From: Micromonospora aurantiaca ATCC 27029
GTDB lineage: Bacteria > Actinomycetota > Actinomycetes > Mycobacteriales > Micromonosporaceae
NCBI RefSeq assembly: GCF_000145235.1
Contig: NC_014391.1
Coordinates: 5,154,001-5,218,000, forward strand
Reading direction: 5' to 3'
Length of the DNA: 64,000 nt
Shown: one piece after another, positions 1 through 8,690 of the stretch
Layout of the letters: every line of letters starts with the position of its first letter
Position numbering within the stretch: position 1 is the stretch's first letter
Program-made: the position numbers and the translations under genes
The notes under the pieces: model-generated
What the model was told of the DNA's origin: nothing
What the model saw: only the letters and a program-made list of their open reading frames with translations
Databases searched by the model: none

Positions 1-1
1 G

Positions 2-301
2 GAGATCCTGCGGACGCTGCGCGGGGCGCTGGCGCCCGGCAGTCACCTGGTGCTCTCCCAGGCCAGCGAGGACGGCCGTGCCGGCACCGGCGAACGGGCC
101 GAGGCGGAGCGGGTCTACCGGCGTACCGACAGCCAGCTCTGGATCCGCAGCCGGGCCGAGATGACCGCGCTGTTCGACGGCTTCGAGCTGGTCGACCCGG
201 GCGTGGTGTGGGTGCCGCAGTGGCGGCCGGACTCCCCCGACCAGGCGGAGAACGCCGAGCGGGCCGTCTTCATGGGCGGGGTCGGGCGGCTCGGTGGGTG
301 A
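2..301 (+). CDS. SAM-dependent methyltransferase (PF04672/DUF574 type), 3' part
   Basis: The window opens inside this gene, so only the last 99 residues are present, reading from position 2 to the TGA at 299-301. The run EAERVYRRTDSQLWIRSRAE followed by FDGFELVDPGVVWVPQWRPD is typical of the C-terminal part of the actinobacterial S-adenosyl-methionine methyltransferase family PF04672. The SAM-binding N-terminal half lies outside the window. The substrate is unknown. The stop overlaps the GTG start of the following GGDEF-EAL gene by 8 nt, which suggests co-transcription. Family assignment is from recognition of the tail only. Confidence 0.75.
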   Translation, partial: EILRTLRGALAPGSHLVLSQASEDGRAGTGERAEAERVYRRTDSQLWIRSRAEMTALFDGFELVDPGVVWVPQWRPDSPDQAENAERAVFMGGVGRLGG

Positions 302-2054
302 CGACGCGGCCCGCAGCAGGCCCGGCGTCTTCGCCCGGGCCTGGGCCAAGGCGGTGTCCGGCACCAGCTACCTGCCGATGACCCAGTCGCAGCTGGAGGA
401 GATGCTGCAACGGCTCACCGACCGGCTGGCCCAGGCGCTGCGCGCCGAACCGTTCGACCTGCGGATCGGCCAGCAGGTCGGCGCGGAGCTGGTGCAGGCG
501 CACATCGCCTCCGCGGAAGGGCTGGGCCGCACCGTCGAGGTGATCCAGCTGCGCCTGGTTCGCGACCTCGACCTGGTCGTCGACGACGTCGAGGACCGGA
601 TGGCCCGGCTGCTCGCCACGGTCGCCACCGGGTACGCCCGCGCCCTGCGCGACCGCACGCTGGACGAGCAGGAGTCCATCCGCCGGGCCGCCATGATGGC
701 CCGTGCGCAGGCGGAACGGGCGCTGCGCGACAGCGAGGCCCGGTTCCGGCACCAGGCCACTCACGACCCGCTCACCGGCCTGCCGAACCGCACGCTGTTC
801 ACCGAACGGCTGACCGCCGCGATCACCGCGCCGGGGCGGGGCGCCGACCGGGTCGGTGTCTGCTTCCTCGACCTGGACCGGTTCAAGGTCGTCAACGACT
901 CCCTCGGCCACCAGATCGGCGACTCGCTGCTGGTGACGGTGGCGCAGCGCCTGCACCGGGCGCTCGGCGAGCACCTGGTGGCCCGGCTCGGCGGCGACGA
1001 GTTCGTGATCCTGGTCGAACGCACCGCCGGCACCGACGACGCGGTGAAGGTCGCCGAGGCGGCCCTCGCCGCGGTACGCGAACCGGCGCTCGTCGACGGC
1101 CACGAGCTGACCGTCTCCGCCAGCATCGGCATCGTGGAGCGCCCGGTCGCGGGCACCTCGCCGATGGACCTGATGCGCGCGGCCGACAGCACGCTGCACT
1201 GGGCCAAGGCCGCCGGCGGGGCCCGCTGGTCGCTGTTCGACGCCGACCGCAACCGCCGCGACCTGGCCCGGTACGCGCTGTCCGCGGCGATCCCCGCCGC
1301 GCTGGACCGGGGCGAGTTCTACCTCGACTACCAGCCGCTGACGTCGTTGCGCGACGGGCGGGTGCTCGGCATGGAGGCGCTGGTGCGCTGGCGTCACCCG
1401 GAGCTGGGTGTGCTGCGGCCGGACAGCTTCATCCCGCTGGCCGAGGAGACCGGGTTGATCGTCCGGCTCGGCAGCTGGGTGCTGGCCGAGGCGTGCCGCG
1501 AGGCGGGCACCTGGCCGGACGCGGAGGGCGACGCGCCGTTCGTCAGCGTCAACCTCGCCGTCCGGCAGTTGCACCGCACCGACCTGGTGACCGAGGTACG
1601 CGGCGTGCTCGGGCGCACCGGCCTGCCGCCGCACCGGCTGCAACTGGAGATCACCGAGAGCACCATGATGAGCACAGTGGTCGAGCCGGTGCGGGCCCTG
1701 CGGGTGCTCGGCGACCTCGGTGTCCGGGTCGCCATCGACGACTTCGGAACCGGCTACTGCAACCTCGCGTACCTGCGGGACCTGCCGGTCGACGAGCTGA
1801 AGGTGGCGGGCGAGTTCGTGACCGGCCTGCGCGCGCCGGGCAGCGGCACCGACGAGCGGATCCTCGCCTCGCTCGTCTCGCTGGCGCACGCGCTGGACCT
1901 CACAGTCACCGCCGAGGGCGTGGAGACGGCCGACCAGGCCGACCGGCTGCGCGCGATCGGCTGCGACGCCGGGCAGGGCTGGCACTTCGGCCGTCCCGGC
2001 CCGGCCGCGCCGCACCTGGGCCGGGTGCCCGCCCACGTCGACGCGGCCTCCTGA
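294..2054 (+). CDS. Bifunctional GGDEF/EAL c-di-GMP protein
   Basis: The 586-residue protein makes and/or degrades cyclic di-GMP. Residues 1-150 are a predicted helical region without a recognised sensor (starts GDDAARSRPGVFARAW). The GGDEF domain follows, with an intact GGDEF at about 233-237 preceded by THDPLTGLPNR. The EAL domain has EAL at 361-363 and keeps the catalytic series VSVNLAVRQL, LEITES, DDFGTGY, DELK and TAEGVE, so phosphodiesterase activity is likely. The allosteric RxxD inhibition site upstream of GGDEF is absent (GEHLVARLGGDEF). No transmembrane segment is evident, so it is probably cytosolic. GTG start at 294 overlaps the preceding methyltransferase stop. Confidence 0.9.
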   Translation: MGDDAARSRPGVFARAWAKAVSGTSYLPMTQSQLEEMLQRLTDRLAQALRAEPFDLRIGQQVGAELVQAHIASAEGLGRTVEVIQLRLVRDLDLVVDDVEDRMARLLATVATGYARALRDRTLDEQESIRRAAMMARAQAERALRDSEARFRHQATHDPLTGLPNRTLFTERLTAAITAPGRGADRVGVCFLDLDRFKVVNDSLGHQIGDSLLVTVAQRLHRALGEHLVARLGGDEFVILVERTAGTDDAVKVAEAALAAVREPALVDGHELTVSASIGIVERPVAGTSPMDLMRAADSTLHWAKAAGGARWSLFDADRNRRDLARYALSAAIPAALDRGEFYLDYQPLTSLRDGRVLGMEALVRWRHPELGVLRPDSFIPLAEETGLIVRLGSWVLAEACREAGTWPDAEGDAPFVSVNLAVRQLHRTDLVTEVRGVLGRTGLPPHRLQLEITESTMMSTVVEPVRALRVLGDLGVRVAIDDFGTGYCNLAYLRDLPVDELKVAGEFVTGLRAPGSGTDERILASLVSLAHALDLTVTAEGVETADQADRLRAIGCDAGQGWHFGRPGPAAPHLGRVPAHVDAAS

Positions 2055-2152
2055 CGCGGCCGTCGCCCTGACCCGGCCGCCGCCTGACCCGGCCGGCCCG
2101 CAGTTGCCCTGATCCGGCCGGCACGCGGCCTGGCGGCCCGGCCCGTGCGAGG

Positions 2153-3277
2153 TCAGCCGGCCAGCAGGGCGGCCATCCGTTGCGCCTGCGTCTCCCAGCG
2201 CCACTCCCGCTCCACCCAGGCGCGCCCGGCGGCGCCGAACTGCCGGGCCAGATCCCGGTCGGCGAGCAGCGTGGCCACCCGGTCGGCGAGCTGTGCCACG
2301 TCCCGGCCCCCGACCACGTACCCGGTCTCCCCCTCGCGGACCGCGTCCGGCGCGCCGCCGGAGTCTCCGGCCACCACCGGCAGCCCGGTCGCGCTCGCCT
2401 CCAGGTAGACGATCCCGAGGCCCTCCACGTCCAGCCCGCGGTTGCGGGTACGGCACGGCATCGCGTAGACGTCGCCGGCCGCGTAGTGGGCGGGCAGCTC
2501 GGCCGAGGGCACCGAGCCGGTGAAGACCACGTCGCGTTCCAGCCCGGCCTGCCGGGCCAGCTTCTCCAGCGTCGACCGGTACGGGCCGCCGCCGACCACG
2601 AGCAGCGCGGCGTCCGGCACCCGGCGGCGGATCTCCGGCAGCGCGCGGATCAGCATGTCCTGGCCCTTGCGGGGCACCAGCCGCGACACGCACACCACCA
2701 CCGGCCGGTCGGCCAGCCCGAGCCGTGACCGGACCCGCCCGCCGTCGACGTCCGGGTGGTAGGTGTCCACGTCCACGCCGGGCGCGAGCCGCCGCAGCTC
2801 GGTGAGCCCGTCCAGCACGCGGGCCAGCCGCGCCCGGGTGTACTCGCCGAGGTAGGTGGTCACGTCCACGCCCCGCCCGATCCGGCGCAACGCCGACCGG
2901 GCGCCTGGGAGCGCCGCCCAGCCGACCTCGTGGCCGTGGGTCAGCGCCACCGCCCGGCGGATCCCGGCCCGCCGCCGCAGGCCCGCGGCGAGCAGCCCCA
3001 GCGGGGCCGCCGCGCCGAACCACACGGTGTCGCAGTCGTACGCGCGCGCCAGCCGCGCCGCCCGCCGGGCGATCAGCGGGGTGGGCAGCAGCACCCGGGT
3101 CCGCTCCCGGACCACCTCGAACGGCTGGTCGGCGTCGAACTTCTCCGCCCCGCGCCAGCTCGACGCGTACACCACCACCGAGCCGGGCTGCTGGCGTACC
3201 GCGAGGTTGTGCACGAACGACTGGATGCCACCGGGGCGCGGCGGGAAGTCGTTGGTGATCAGCAAGGTGCGGCTCAT
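2153..3277 (-). CDS. pimB: GT4 mannosyltransferase, PimB-like (phosphatidylinositol mannoside synthesis)
   Basis: A 374-residue GT-B glycosyltransferase of family 4. The N-terminal fold shows ITNDFPPRPGGIQSF, and the donor-binding half has VCVSRLVPRKGQDMLI and EGLGIVYLEASATGLPVVAG, with the E-x7-E motif. This resembles the GDP-mannose:phosphatidylinositol monomannoside alpha-1,6-mannosyltransferase PimB of mycobacteria (Rv2188c by recall), which adds the second mannose on the cytosolic membrane face. The ATG at 3277 is set by a 4-nt overlap with the upstream M48 protease gene. A paralogous GT4 substrate cannot be excluded. Confidence 0.8.
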   Translation of the reverse strand: MSRTLLITNDFPPRPGGIQSFVHNLAVRQQPGSVVVYASSWRGAEKFDADQPFEVVRERTRVLLPTPLIARRAARLARAYDCDTVWFGAAAPLGLLAAGLRRRAGIRRAVALTHGHEVGWAALPGARSALRRIGRGVDVTTYLGEYTRARLARVLDGLTELRRLAPGVDVDTYHPDVDGGRVRSRLGLADRPVVVCVSRLVPRKGQDMLIRALPEIRRRVPDAALLVVGGGPYRSTLEKLARQAGLERDVVFTGSVPSAELPAHYAAGDVYAMPCRTRNRGLDVEGLGIVYLEASATGLPVVAGDSGGAPDAVREGETGYVVGGRDVAQLADRVATLLADRDLARQFGAAGRAWVEREWRWETQAQRMAALLAG

Positions 3278-4533
3278 CGGCCGGACTCCCTGGCGTAGGC
3301 GCGGGCGGCGGCCATCCGCTCCACGGTGGACGGGTGGGTCGCCGACCAGAGGCGCTCCCAGCGCGGCGGGTCGGGGTCGGCCAGGTTGACCCCGGCCAGT
3401 CGCCGCTGCATCGCCTCGAACGTCGCGGGGTCGCCGGTGAGCGCCAGCGCGTGGGCGTCGGCGCGGGCCTCGATCCGGCGGGAGACGAGCGCCTGCACCG
3501 GGGTGGAGAGCAGGCCGGCGACCGTGACCAGCACGATCAGCAGCGGGAACGCCCGCGGCTGGGCGATCGAGTCGACGCCGGCGAGCCGCAGCAGCGGCGT
3601 CCACGAGCCGATCAGGTAGAGCGCCACCACCGCGGCGGCGGCGCCGAGCGCGCCGAGCACCGTGCCGGTCCACACGTCCCGGTCCTTCGCGTGCCCCAGC
3701 TCGTGGGCGACCACGCTTGTCACCTCGGCCGGTTCCGCCTCGCGCAGCAGCGTGTCGTAGACGACCACCCGCCGGGTCGGGCCGAGCCCGGAGACGTACG
3801 CGTTCACCGCACTGGTGCGCCGGGACGCGTCGGCGACGAGCACGTCGCGCACCGGTACGCCGTCCCGGGCGGCCATCGCGGTCAGCTCGCTGCGCAGCGG
3901 GCCCGGCTCCATCGGGGTGAACCGGTTGAACACCGGCTCGACCAGCACCGGCAGCACGAACGACAGCACCACCACCAGGACCGCCGCGCCGGCCGCGCCG
4001 AACGCCCACCACCAGCGCGGGGCGAGCCGTACCACTGTGTAGAAGCCGAGCAGGACCAGCGCGCCGATCACCGCGCTGACCGCGTACGACTTGAGCAGGT
4101 CGACCGCCCAGCCGCCCCAGGTCTGGGTGCTCAGCCCGTAGCGGACCAGCACGGTCCGGCGCCAGGCCGCGAACGGCAGCGTGAGCAGGTCGGCGAGGAA
4201 CATGACGGCGAGCCCGCCGAGCACGGCCTGCGCGATCCAGTGCCCGCCGAAGGGCCGGCCGACCAGTTCGACAAGACGCCCGCCCAGCGGGGTCAGCCCG
4301 AGCAGCAGCGCCACCACCAGCCCTACTGCGAGCGCCGACCAGGCCGCCGGGCGCAGCGCGCCGTGGAACGCCCGGCCCCGGGTCACCTGCTCGGCCGGGA
4401 GGTCTCGCAGTGCCGCGAGCTGGTCGGCGCGGGGCGCCGGCGGGCGGCTCCACGGCACCAGCAGCGCCACCGCCACGAGCAGCGCGACCACCAGGCCGCC
4501 CAGGGTCAGCAGCGCCCAGGCGCGCGGGGTCAC
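3274..4533 (-). CDS. M48 family membrane zinc metalloprotease (Ste24/CAAX type)
   Basis: 419 residues with a hydrophobic N-terminus (residues 5-27) and further membrane spans around 65-85, 100-120, 150-170 and 175-205. The zinc site is HELGH within VVAHELGHAKDRD (about 275), and the third ligand lies in RRIEARADAHAL. The layout of N-terminal spans followed by an HExxH domain matches Ste24/CAAX-protease-like M48B enzymes that cleave membrane or unfolded proteins. It overlaps the mannosyltransferase gene by 4 nt, so the two are probably one transcript. The natural substrate is unknown. Confidence 0.88.
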   Translation of the reverse strand: MTPRAWALLTLGGLVVALLVAVALLVPWSRPPAPRADQLAALRDLPAEQVTRGRAFHGALRPAAWSALAVGLVVALLLGLTPLGGRLVELVGRPFGGHWIAQAVLGGLAVMFLADLLTLPFAAWRRTVLVRYGLSTQTWGGWAVDLLKSYAVSAVIGALVLLGFYTVVRLAPRWWWAFGAAGAAVLVVVLSFVLPVLVEPVFNRFTPMEPGPLRSELTAMAARDGVPVRDVLVADASRRTSAVNAYVSGLGPTRRVVVYDTLLREAEPAEVTSVVAHELGHAKDRDVWTGTVLGALGAAAAVVALYLIGSWTPLLRLAGVDSIAQPRAFPLLIVLVTVAGLLSTPVQALVSRRIEARADAHALALTGDPATFEAMQRRLAGVNLADPDPPRWERLWSATHPSTVERMAAARAYARESGR

Positions 4534-4848
4534 CGACCCACCCCGCCGTCGTGCCCCGTCCGCGTCATGCCGCTCCCCTCCCGCCGTGACCGCCCATCCT
4601 ATTGCCCGGCCCTCGATCGGGACCGCCGTGCCCGACGCGCGACCCGACAGCGTGGCCCGGCATCAGTCGGGCAGGGCTCAGGCACGGCACCGGGGCCGGA
4701 GCCCGGGCCGGGGCCGAGGGCCGGGCCGGGGCCGAGGGCCGGGGGTGGTCGGGGCCGGGGGCCGAGGGTCGGGGGCCGAGGGCCGAGGGCCGGGCAGCGA
4801 ACGGCCGACAGAGCCCAGGGTCGACAGAGCCCGGGCAGGCAGGCGGTG
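4534..4848. other. Intergenic stretch with degenerate GC minisatellite
   Basis: No convincing gene. From about 4690 to 4795 there are degenerate tandem units based on GGGCCGAGGGCC. They are followed by two copies of CGACAGAGCCC(A/G)GG near 4806-4835. The open frames crossing this stretch are products of the repeats. It lies between the 5' end of the M48 protease gene and the 3' end of the 73-aa gene, both on the minus strand. Confidence 0.7.
4690..4795. repeat. Degenerate GGGCCGAGGG tandem repeat
   Basis: Repeated variants of GGGCCGAGGGCCGGG are read directly from the sequence, with unit length drifting between about 11 and 20 nt. Composition is almost pure G+C on one strand with strong purine bias. 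No coding or hairpin function is evident. Confidence 0.7.
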
Positions 4849-5070
4849 TCAGGCGATTCGGCGACGGCCGCCACGGCGGGGCGCCGGTGCCCGTGTCTCA
4901 GCCGGTGGGGACGGCAGCACCTCCACGTCGAATCCGGCCCGCGCGAACACCTCGATCGCCCGGTGCTCGGCCGGGCCGAGATCGGCCGGGCCGGAGTCGA
5001 ACAGGGCGGTCACCAGGCAGCCGGAGCAGCCGGCACCACGGTTGCCGCAGGTGTCGCAGTCGATCAGCAT
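4849..5070 (-). CDS. Small Cys-motif protein (DCDTCGNRGAGCSGC)
   Basis: A 73-residue protein beginning MLIDCDTCGNRGAGCSGC. Four cysteines spaced C-x2-C-x6-C-x2-C at the N-terminus suggest a bound metal (zinc or Fe-S), and a short helical part and an Arg-rich tail follow. The ATG at 5070 is preferred over the TTG one codon upstream because AGGAGG lies 5 nt before it. I recall related small proteins in many actinobacteria, but no function is known to me. It stands alone between a repeat-rich gap and a 210-bp spacer. Confidence 0.7.
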   Translation of the reverse strand: MLIDCDTCGNRGAGCSGCLVTALFDSGPADLGPAEHRAIEVFARAGFDVEVLPSPPAETRAPAPRRGGRRRIA

Positions 5071-5280
5071 CAACGCCTCCTGACGGGTCGCCGGTGGCGG
5101 CCGGGGAAGGAGCCACCACCGTCGGTCACCACGACGCTAACGCTCGGGTACGACAGAACCGGACATCGAGGCAGCAGCCGTCGCGAACCCGAACCAGTAC
5201 GCCGAAGTGGCGTGATCAGCACGCGCGCGACCCCGCCACGTCCCCGAACTGGAGTCGATCAAGCGGCAGAAAGGACGGGC

Positions 5281-6678
5281 TCAGGAACGCGCCAGGCGCC
5301 GCAGCAGCGAGTCGGCGCCCAGCGGGTACGCGCCGTGCCGGCGTACCCCGTCGGCGACCTCGCGGTCCGAGGAGACCACGACCACCGGCCGCCCGGCCGG
5401 CTCGGCGCGGACCAGCCGGCGGATCAACTCGTCGGCGGTCTCCCCCTTGCGGGAGAACAGCACCCGCACGCCGCGCGGCGCCGGTGGCAGGCCGTGGATC
5501 CGCTCGGCGCCGTCGAAGACGACTGTGACCTCGTCCCCGGTCTGCGCGGCGATCCCGCCCAGCCCGGTGATGAGCCGCTTGCGCTGCTGCTCCAGGGACA
5601 TCTCGCCGAAGCCGCGCTTGGTCACGTTGTAGCCGTCCACCACGAGGTGCGCCCGGGGCAGCGCGAGCAACTGGTCGAGGCGGGCCGGGTCGTCGGTGTC
5701 GCGGGCCCGCGTCGACGGGCCGGCCGGTGCGGTGCCCGGCTGCTCGGCGAACGCGTCGGCGACGAAGTCGGCCGGGAGCTTGTCCACCGGGTCGAGCGCC
5801 AGCTCGCGGCGCAGCCCCACGGCGGCCTGGCCGATCGTCTCCAGCAGCAGCCACAGCCGCGCGTCGTCGACCGAGCGGGCCTCCTTGGCGCTGGCCCGGG
5901 CCACTCCGGCGGCGGCCTCCGCCTCGGCCAGCCGGGCCCGGGCGCGGCGCAGTTCGGCGTCCGCGTCGGCGGCGGCGCGGGCTGCCCGCCCCCGCTCGGT
6001 GGCGAGCATCTCGGTGGCCTTGCGTTCCCGGGCCTGGGTCTCCCGCAGGGTACGGGTCAGCTGGCGGGCCTCCTCGCGGAGCTGCCCCAGCTCCTCCCGG
6101 ACCCGGGCCAGCTCGTCGCGCAGTTTCTCCGCCTCGACCCGGGCCACCGCACGGTCGTGCTCGGCGCGGGCGGCCCGCTGCTCGGCCTCGCGTACCAGTT
6201 CGGCCACTACCGCGCTGTCTGCTTCGGCGCGTACCGCCTCGCCGCTGGCGTCGATGAGTTCCCGCCAGCCGCGGGGCCGGGCCAGGTAGGCCAGGGCGGC
6301 CACCTCGACCGGGTCGGCGGCGGCCGGTGCGGTGCCCTCGACCACAGCCGCGCCCAGGTCACCGGCGTCGGCGAGGACCCGGGCGGTGATCCGCTGCCGG
6401 AACAGCGGGTCGGCGGTGAGCTGCGCGGCGATCGCGGGCGCGCCGAGGCGGGCGCGGCGGTTGGGGGCGAACTTGGCGACCCGCCGCAGCGGCACCGGCA
6501 CCTCGTCGGCGGGCAGGCCGGGCAGCACGGCGGCGGTCAGCGTGACGATCCGCTGCCGGACCGGCTCGGGCAGCACGGGCTCGGGCTCGATCGCGGGTGG
6601 CGCGTCCTCATCGGCGGGCACGCCGACCACCGGCTCCTCCACGGAGGAGTGGTCGTCGTACGGCTCGGTGAGGGGCAT
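5281..6678 (-). CDS. NYN (PIN-like) domain protein with long coiled coil
   Basis: 465 residues in three parts. Residues 1-150 are of unknown fold (includes KFAPNRRARLGAPAIAAQL). Residues 160-275 are a charged heptad-type coiled coil rich in Glu, Arg and Ala. The C-terminal 130 residues form a YacP-type NYN nuclease domain, with VVDGYNVTKRGF, VVFDGAER and VVVSSDREVADGV supplying the acidic active-site Asp residues. NYN proteins are RNA endonucleases, and this one is probably a cytosolic RNA-processing factor. It diverges from the DEDDh gene across 127 bp. Confidence 0.85.
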   Translation of the reverse strand: MPLTEPYDDHSSVEEPVVGVPADEDAPPAIEPEPVLPEPVRQRIVTLTAAVLPGLPADEVPVPLRRVAKFAPNRRARLGAPAIAAQLTADPLFRQRITARVLADAGDLGAAVVEGTAPAAADPVEVAALAYLARPRGWRELIDASGEAVRAEADSAVVAELVREAEQRAARAEHDRAVARVEAEKLRDELARVREELGQLREEARQLTRTLRETQARERKATEMLATERGRAARAAADADAELRRARARLAEAEAAAGVARASAKEARSVDDARLWLLLETIGQAAVGLRRELALDPVDKLPADFVADAFAEQPGTAPAGPSTRARDTDDPARLDQLLALPRAHLVVDGYNVTKRGFGEMSLEQQRKRLITGLGGIAAQTGDEVTVVFDGAERIHGLPPAPRGVRVLFSRKGETADELIRRLVRAEPAGRPVVVVSSDREVADGVRRHGAYPLGADSLLRRLARS

Positions 6679-6792
6679 GAGGCAAGTCTCCCACCCCGAA
6701 CGGGCCCACCGCCCGGTGAGTGAGCCGATCTCTCATCGTACCCCCGTGGTATCTCCTGGGGCGGCAGTGACAGGAGTGTCGGACCGTGCCGC

Positions 6793-6798
6793 TAGCGT
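6793..6798 (+). promoter_or_regulatory. -10 box of leaderless promoter (TAGCGT)
   Basis: TAGCGT ends 7 nt before the GTG at 6806, the spacing expected if transcription starts at or next to the start codon. No Shine-Dalgarno sequence precedes the GTG. Supports the chosen start of the exonuclease gene. Confidence 0.5.
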
Positions 6799-6805
6799 CC
6801 CGCGG

Positions 6806-8560
6806 GTGACACGAGCGGAGTACGTCCAGGAGTCGCTGGCCGGCCTGGACCCGGCGGGCAGCGGTGTCGACCCGGCGCTGCCGCTCTACGCGACCACCTT
6901 CGTGGTGGTCGACCTGGAGACCACCGGCGGCGCGCCCGACGGCGGCGGGATCACCGAGATCGGCGCGGTGAAGGTCCGCGGTGGCGAGGAGCTGGGCGTG
7001 CTCGCCACGCTCGTCAACCCGGGCGTGCCGATCCCGCCGTTCATCACCGTGCTCACCGGCATCACCCAGGCCATGCTGCTGCCCGCCCCGCCGATCGAGC
7101 AGGTGCTGCCGAGTTTCCTGGAGTTCGTCAGCGACGCCGTGCTCGTCGCCCACAACGCGCCGTACGACGTGGGTTTCCTCAAGGCGGCCTGCGCGAAGCA
7201 CGGCTACCGCTGGCCCAACCCCCGGGTGCTGGACACGGCCGCGCTGGCCCGGCGGGTGCTCACCCGCGACGAGGTGCCCAACCGCAAGCTGGGCACGCTC
7301 GCCGCCTACTTCCGCACCGCGACCCAGCCCACCCACCGCGCGCTCGACGATGCGAAGGCCACAGTCGACGTGCTGCACGGGCTGATCGGCCGCCTCGGCG
7401 GGCACCGGGTCGGCACGGTCGGCGAGGCGATCGAGTTCGCCCGCGCGGTCACCCCCACCCAGCGCCGCAAGCGGCACCTCGCCGACGGGCTGCCGAAGGT
7501 GCCGGGCGTCTACATCTTCCGGGCCGCCGACGACCGGCCGCTCTACGTGGGCACGTCCGGCGACATCGCCACCCGGGTCCGCAGCTACTTCACCGCCGCG
7601 GAGAAGCGGGCCCGGATCTCCGAGATGCTCGCCGCCGCCGAGCGCGTCGAGGCGGTCGAGTGCGCGCACTCGCTGGAGGCGGAGGTCCGCGAGCTGCGGC
7701 TGATCGCGGCGCACGCGCCGCCGTACAACCGCAGGTCGAAGTATCCGGAGCGCCAGGTGTGGCTGAAGCTCACCGACGAGGCGTACCCCCGGTTGTCGAT
7801 CGTGCGCGACATCGCGCCCACCGACACGGCCTACCTGGGGCCGTTCCGGTCCCGGCAGGCGGCGGAGCTGGCCGCCGCCGGCTTCCACGACGCGGTGCCG
7901 CTGCGGCAGTGCACGCACCGGCTCTCCCGGCGCACCACCATGCCGGCCTGCGCGCTGGCCGAGCTGGGCCGCTGCCCGGCGCCCTGCGAGCACCGGATCA
8001 CCCCCGAGGAGTACGACGACGCAGCGGCGACGCCGTTCCGCACCGCCACCAGCGACGACCCCGGAGTGGTGGTGGACGCGCTGCTCGCCCGCATCGAGGT
8101 GCTGTCGGCCGCCGAGCGGTACGAGGAGGCGGCCGTGGTCCGCGGCCGGCTGGTGGCGGTGCTGCGCGCGGCGGTCCGGATGCAACGGCTGGCCGCGTTG
8201 ACCGGCATCGCCGAGCTGGCCGCCGCCCGTCCGGCCGCCCGGGGCGGCTGGGAGCTGGCGCTGGTGCGGCACGGCCGGCTCGCCGGGGCCGGGGTGTCCC
8301 CGCCGGGTGTCCACCCGCGACCCACCATCGCGGCGATCCGCGCCACCGCCGAGACGGTGCTGCCCGGGCACGGTCCGGTGCCGGCCGCGACCGCCGAGGA
8401 GACCGAGCGGATCCTGTCCTGGTTGGAACGACCGGAGACCCGGCTGGTCGAGTCGACAGACGGCTGGGCCTCGCCGGTGGCCGGCGCGGGGCGTTTCCGC
8501 GACCTGCTGACGAAGGCGGAGAACGGCGGATCCGCCAAACTCTCGACCGAACGCTCATGA
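6806..8560 (+). CDS. DEDDh 3'-5' exonuclease / GIY-YIG (UvrC-like) nuclease fusion
   Basis: 584 residues. The N-terminal DnaQ-type exonuclease has VVDLETTGG, HNAPYDVGFL and HRALDDAKAT, which carry the DEDDh residues. The GIY-YIG domain follows (VPGVYIFRAADDRPLYVGTS) and continues into UvrC-like sequence including a UVR-type UvrB-contact helix (ERYEEAAVVRGRL). The C-terminal RNase-H-like half of real UvrC is missing, as in Cho and mycobacterial Rv2191 (recall). A DNA-repair role, perhaps alternative 3' incision, is inferred. GTG 6806 is chosen because a TAGCGT box sits 7 nt upstream; reading upstream in frame gives no family homology. Confidence 0.88.
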   Translation: MTRAEYVQESLAGLDPAGSGVDPALPLYATTFVVVDLETTGGAPDGGGITEIGAVKVRGGEELGVLATLVNPGVPIPPFITVLTGITQAMLLPAPPIEQVLPSFLEFVSDAVLVAHNAPYDVGFLKAACAKHGYRWPNPRVLDTAALARRVLTRDEVPNRKLGTLAAYFRTATQPTHRALDDAKATVDVLHGLIGRLGGHRVGTVGEAIEFARAVTPTQRRKRHLADGLPKVPGVYIFRAADDRPLYVGTSGDIATRVRSYFTAAEKRARISEMLAAAERVEAVECAHSLEAEVRELRLIAAHAPPYNRRSKYPERQVWLKLTDEAYPRLSIVRDIAPTDTAYLGPFRSRQAAELAAAGFHDAVPLRQCTHRLSRRTTMPACALAELGRCPAPCEHRITPEEYDDAAATPFRTATSDDPGVVVDALLARIEVLSAAERYEEAAVVRGRLVAVLRAAVRMQRLAALTGIAELAAARPAARGGWELALVRHGRLAGAGVSPPGVHPRPTIAAIRATAETVLPGHGPVPAATAEETERILSWLERPETRLVESTDGWASPVAGAGRFRDLLTKAENGGSAKLSTERS

Positions 8561-8690
8561 CCAACTGACCGATCGGACTACCTCGACTCCCTTAGTCTGT
8601 TAAAGGAGTGCAGACCTGCCCGATTCGCGGGCTCTGCTCCCGGTCGCCGGTTCCCGGTGGCCGAGGGCCGGGGTGAGGGAGGTGTCCCAG

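Noticed and set aside
3334..6723. A 1,129-codon open frame on the + strand opposite the M48 protease and NYN genes
   Set aside because: High-GC DNA leaves long open frames in non-coding phases. The minus-strand frames carry clear family motifs (HELGH, NYN), and this one is low-complexity Arg/Gln/Gly sequence without homology.
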